DNA of 62,139 bases from positions 1 through 62,139 of the IMG/VR virus record IMGVR_UViG_3300023179_000110; one strand, 5' to 3'. This document shows, piece after piece, positions 59,268 to 62,139 of the stretch. A model generated the notes under the pieces. That model did not search any database. It saw only the letters and a program-made list of their open reading frames with translations, and was not told the origin of the DNA. Made by a program: the position numbers and the translations under genes. The stretch comes from a virus. Numbering within the stretch: position 1 is the first letter of the stretch; every line of letters begins with the position of its first letter.

Positions 59268-60512
59268 TTACAGTTGCCATTCAATGTTTTTCAAGGCTTC
59301 TTTTTCAGCCTTGGTCAACTTTGGCTTAACCTCGGAGCATCGGGTCAACAGTGTTGAGTTCAAACCTTTGTAATTATCAAATCCCTTGACCGTTCCCTTC
59401 AGGTCAACCACACTGCCAATCTCTGCATCAAAACTGCCAGTTGAGAACCATTTGAATCGGGCACCCTCAGCAACGAAGGTGTAGATGGTTGTCCAGCCGT
59501 AGTCACTAGCGAATCCGAAGATGTCCACCACCTTGGCTTTGTTCAGTACCAACTTGGTGCCAGTTTCAGCAAACTGCGTTTGGATGGTAACTTCGCCTTC
59601 CAACTCAAGACGCTTGTTGGCTTCGGCTTCGGCTTTGGCTTTTTCCCACTCGGCTTTTTTCAAAACCGCAATGACCGAAACCAGCAACCCGACCAAGGAA
59701 GGAAACGCATACTCACTTTTAAGTGCAACCTTCAAGTTGTCGTAGTAACCGCCATGTTTATCGGCTACGAACTCAAGACCCTTGACGATGATGTCTTTGG
59801 CTTCGGCTTCGTATTTGCCAGTGGAGATTGAATCCCGTGCTTGAGTAAAAGGTTTGATGTAAGAGTTTTCGGTTTGTTCCACGGAAACCGAATAATCAAA
59901 ACCCAAAACTTTTTCTTTGGTTGAACCGTATTGACTGGATGGGATGTAGCCACCGTCAATTTCTGCGATAACCGCTAGGGCTTTTTCCAAAGCCCGAACC
60001 GTGGTGTCTGGGTAATCCCGAACGCTTCCGTAGCCACCAAACGCTTCTTCCAACTCATCCTTGGAACTAACAATGCTTGGCGTGAAAACCCAGCCCAAGA
60101 AATCTTTGGTACAGGTAGAGCCAACCACTTTGCGTTCGCCTTCGGCGTTTTCAACTACGACTTGGTAGTTACGCTTACGATTGGTACCACAGTGGTCACA
60201 GGCGTTTTGTTTAACCAGTGAACGGTCAATTTCAGCACCTTCGTAGTTAGGCGAAGATTTAGTGACAAATAAGTTTGTTTCAGGAACCCATTCGATGACC
60301 CCAACAAAAGTCCAACCACCGATTTCATAAGGTGTACCCGTAACAACAATTTCGTAATTGACTGCAAGCGTTTCTGGATTGATTCGCTCAATAAGTTCAA
60401 CGGAATAACCGCCGTTCAAGCCTTTTTTCTTACCACGCTTGACCAGTTTTTGAGCCTTTTCAAGCGATGCTTGGGCTGATAACGGGTCAACTACCCAACT
60501 GAAGATTTCCAT
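59268..60512 (-). CDS. Conserved phage protein with zinc module and OB-like C-terminus
   Basis: 414 residues. An N-terminal domain (EIFSWVVDPLSAQASLEKAQ) leads to ACDHCGTNRKRNYQVVVEN and GSTCTKDFLGW, a Cys-based zinc module (about 104-140). A helical centre follows, then a C-terminal OB-like region (GSVVDLKGTVKGFDNYKGLN, LLTRCSEV). Homologues are frequent in actinophage early regions, with no role known to me; single-stranded nucleic-acid binding is a fair guess. Confidence 0.68.
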   Translation of the reverse strand: MEIFSWVVDPLSAQASLEKAQKLVKRGKKKGLNGGYSVELIERINPETLAVNYEIVVTGTPYEIGGWTFVGVIEWVPETNLFVTKSSPNYEGAEIDRSLVKQNACDHCGTNRKRNYQVVVENAEGERKVVGSTCTKDFLGWVFTPSIVSSKDELEEAFGGYGSVRDYPDTTVRALEKALAVIAEIDGGYIPSSQYGSTKEKVLGFDYSVSVEQTENSYIKPFTQARDSISTGKYEAEAKDIIVKGLEFVADKHGGYYDNLKVALKSEYAFPSLVGLLVSVIAVLKKAEWEKAKAEAEANKRLELEGEVTIQTQFAETGTKLVLNKAKVVDIFGFASDYGWTTIYTFVAEGARFKWFSTGSFDAEIGSVVDLKGTVKGFDNYKGLNSTLLTRCSEVKPKLTKAEKEALKNIEWQL

Positions 60513-60537
60513 TTAGCCTCCCTGTCCTTACAGTTTA

Positions 60538-60566
60538 AGTTTAACACAACTTGGGTTTAGTTTCAA
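60538..60566 (-). promoter_or_regulatory. Early-type promoter, shared spacer motif (copy 7)
   Basis: Minus strand: TTGAAA, CTAAACCCAAGTTGTGT (17 bases), TAAACT, the copy with the best -35 at standard spacing. It leads to GGACAGGGAGGC and the start at 60512. Confidence 0.8.
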
Positions 60567-60567
60567 C

Positions 60568-60756
60568 TTAACGATAACCAGCGTCATGAAGTGCTTCGAA
60601 AATTAAAGCCACATCTTTTCGGGCTTTTTCGTATCGGGCTGGTTCTGCAACTGGGTCGAATACATAAGATTCGTACGCCTGAAGCACTGAATCGAGTTTT
60701 GCTATTTGTTCTGCACTGAATTCAACGGTAATTGTGGTGCCTTTTTGGATTCCCAT
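60568..60756 (-). CDS. Small acidic protein, unknown (62 residues)
   Basis: MGIQKGTTITVEFSAEQIAK, then YVFDPVAEPARYEKARKDVA; a strand-helix-helix layout. AGGAAGGACACTTT precedes the ATG. Unknown; its end touches promoter copy 7. Confidence 0.65.
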   Translation of the reverse strand: MGIQKGTTITVEFSAEQIAKLDSVLQAYESYVFDPVAEPARYEKARKDVALIFEALHDAGYR

Positions 60757-60783
60757 AAAGTGTCCTTCCTATCTGACACTTTC

Positions 60784-60812
60784 ATCCTATCACACCTTTG
60801 GTTTAGTTTTTG
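60784..60812 (-). promoter_or_regulatory. Early-type promoter, shared spacer motif (copy 8)
   Basis: Minus strand: CAAAAA, CTAAACCAAAGGTGTGA (17 bases), TAGGAT. It overlaps the last codons of the DUF6378-like gene and precedes the leader of the gene at 60568-60756. Confidence 0.78.
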
Positions 60813-61095
60813 CCATTTCCCGTTCAGCCCGTTCCTCACGAACCATGGCTAAAGTTAAAAAGTATCCAATGCCATCAATTATGGTGTCGGATTTTGGTTT
60901 GTGAACTTCACGAGCAATTTTTACCCCAATCATGCACAAGGCAACTTGTTCAGCACTGACAGGAATCCCCAAAATGGACTCCCAAATTAACCCAGCACGA
61001 GAAAAATCGTCTAGTGGATGCCCGTACTCATCGTTTCTATCCCCACTAACCAGACTGGCCGCATACGAGGCAATGTCATTGGGATGTTGCATCAC
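60790..61095 (-). CDS. DUF6378-like protein
   Basis: 101 residues: SLVSGDRNDEYGHPLDDFSR, VSAEQVALCMIGVKIAREVH, then KSDTIIDGIGYFLTLAMV. The DRNDEYGHPLDDF and D..iDgiGY blocks match DUF6378, a phage family resembling MazG-type nucleotide pyrophosphohydrolases in helix layout; activity is unproven. Its start overlaps the phosphoesterase stop by four bases. Confidence 0.72.
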   Translation of the reverse strand: MMQHPNDIASYAASLVSGDRNDEYGHPLDDFSRAGLIWESILGIPVSAEQVALCMIGVKIAREVHKPKSDTIIDGIGYFLTLAMVREERAEREMAKTKPKV

Positions 61096-62139
61096 AAAAC
61101 CTCCAAATCAGCAACTCGCTTGTCGGGATACACCGCAAATGTCAAAATTCCAGCATCTGAGTATTCGCCCGACACCAAACGCCACCATTCGGAACCTGAG
61201 TCCAGAGCAGGTGCTTGTAGCCACACACAGCCACCCCAATCGGCTTGACGCAAATGATGGTAGTGACCAGTCACAAGAATGTCAGAATTGCCTATGTGCT
61301 GTTTACCGCCAGCCATTTTGTTGTACCAAGCATGCAATTTGGACTCAGCCGTACCACCTGAACGAGCGACATGCCCGTGGGTCAAACCAAGAATCCAACC
61401 AGCAATTTCCACCGTAATTGTTAAATGGTCTTTCGGCAGTACAAACTCAACATGTCCGTAAGCCTCTTTATTTGACGCTAAAATTTCAGCAACTTGTTCC
61501 ACTACAGCCAAATCATCGTTATCACCAAAAGTTGTAAACGCTTTTCCAGCACCACCACGATTTTCGCCATGGTTGCCAGCAACTGCCACTACAACCACTT
61601 TGTCAAACAATTTTGACCAGCGAATCAGGGAATCACGCAACAATCTACGAGTTAATTTAACTTGGTCACGCCTGTCTAATTCGGTGGTGAATGTCTGCAT
61701 CTCATAATGCCCCACACAGCCCTCTACGCTGTCACCAGTCCACAAAACAAACAAGGTACCTAGTGGGCGACCTATCTTACGCAATTCCTTTACACGGGCT
61801 TCTACAGCGTCTATGCCTTGCAAAACCCTGTGGACTGTGCCGTTTGTGCCTTCTTTACCAATTTGCCAATCTGCAAGAACTACACAAAAAGCCCCATCGC
61901 CAACGGGTAATTTTTTGGCAGGTTTGTGTTTTTTGATTTCATCAATTAATTCGCTAATGTCCACCCGTTCATGTTGAACTCGGCGGATAATTTTGGCTTT
62001 CCATTGCCTAAAAAGTTGTGGACCTTCAGCCGTAGCACCATGCCAAGCGTTAAATAAAACAGGCTCTACTACTTGATACTCGTCAGGATTTAACTCAAAA
62101 ACGGATAATACGGCACCCCATTCAGGGGCATCAGTCCCA
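61092..62139 (-). CDS. Metallophosphoesterase (cut by window end)
   Basis: This is the other copy of the gene at 1-1096, here with the complete C-terminus and stop at 61092 but the 5' end missing beyond 62139. A GTG at 61964 is an internal Val codon, not the start, because the frame continues open upstream and joins the left copy. Motifs ADWQ, TGDSVEG, GNHGENRG and TGHYHH are all present. The encoded protein is the same as in the left copy over the shared part, although 20 bases differ. Confidence 0.9.
   Translation of the reverse strand, partial: GTDAPEWGAVLSVFELNPDEYQVVEPVLFNAWHGATAEGPQLFRQWKAKIIRRVQHERVDISELIDEIKKHKPAKKLPVGDGAFCVVLADWQIGKEGTNGTVHRVLQGIDAVEARVKELRKIGRPLGTLFVLWTGDSVEGCVGHYEMQTFTTELDRRDQVKLTRRLLRDSLIRWSKLFDKVVVVAVAGNHGENRGGAGKAFTTFGDNDDLAVVEQVAEILASNKEAYGHVEFVLPKDHLTITVEIAGWILGLTHGHVARSGGTAESKLHAWYNKMAGGKQHIGNSDILVTGHYHHLRQADWGGCVWLQAPALDSGSEWWRLVSGEYSDAGILTFAVYPDKRVADLEVL
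61190..62139. repeat. Terminal duplication, copy B
   Basis: Second version of bases 1-950 (offset 61189), differing at 20 sites by my comparison, for example left positions 128, 188, 272, 314, 401, 437, 439, 461, 464 and 490. Removing one copy closes the circle at 61189 bp. Confidence 0.93.

Overview
This window is one complete tailed-phage genome (siphovirus-type, long tape measure) that has been written out slightly more than once around its circle. Bases 1-950 and 61190-62139 are the same region in two slightly different versions, so the unit length is 61189 bp, and a metallophosphoesterase gene runs across the join. The host is probably an actinobacterium: the phage carries a WhiB-family regulator, a DUF732-type lipoprotein and small proteins of kinds familiar from actinobacteriophages. 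The AT-rich composition would fit a low-GC, for example freshwater, actinobacterium, but that is inference. There is no integrase, polymerase, primase or replicative helicase that I can recognise, and no tRNA gene.

Almost everything is on the minus strand, read from high to low coordinates with many ATGA/TAATG overlaps. From 60.8 to 59.3 kb there are early-type genes with a special promoter. From 59.0 to 48.9 kb is the tail operon: two related major tail proteins, a frameshifted assembly chaperone, tape measure, minor tail proteins and a holin-like protein. From 48.7 to 43.4 kb lie recombination and replication genes (Gam-like, ERF, DnaD-like, helicase-loader-like, HNH, RusA, tandem ParB domains). 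From 43.4 to 36.7 kb are terminase, two small tagged proteins, the tail fibre, holin and M23 endolysin. From 36.6 to 32.5 kb is the only plus-strand island, made of small early genes. From 32.3 to 25.6 kb are regulators, SSB, WhiB, a lysozyme-like protein and two methyltransferases. From 25.6 kb down to 1 kb is the head operon: portal, MuF-like protein, a 16 kb block of accessory proteins, XkdF-type protease, a Dps-like ferritin, scaffold, decoration, capsid and connectors.

The most unusual feature is the 16 kb block (7.3-23.1 kb). Nine proteins there are built from modules that each follow a short His/Asp-rich tag (consensus KHLxGQHDQSxHGNWA). I count 17 copies in the block and two more in proteins beside the terminase. 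The modules behind the tag differ: zeta-toxin-like kinase, several ADP-ribosyltransferase-like folds, HExxH metallopeptidases, a ParB-like domain, and a repeated domain resembling DUF3626. Because the block sits between MuF and the prohead protease inside the head operon, I infer a set of interchangeable effectors that are carried in or on the virion, with the tag as a shared address, docking or processing signal.

A second system is regulatory. Eight early promoters share an almost invariant spacer (CTAAACCAAAGGTGTGT) between a weak -35 region and the -10 box, usually followed by a GGAAGGACAA ribosome-binding leader, which suggests a dedicated phage-controlled regulon.
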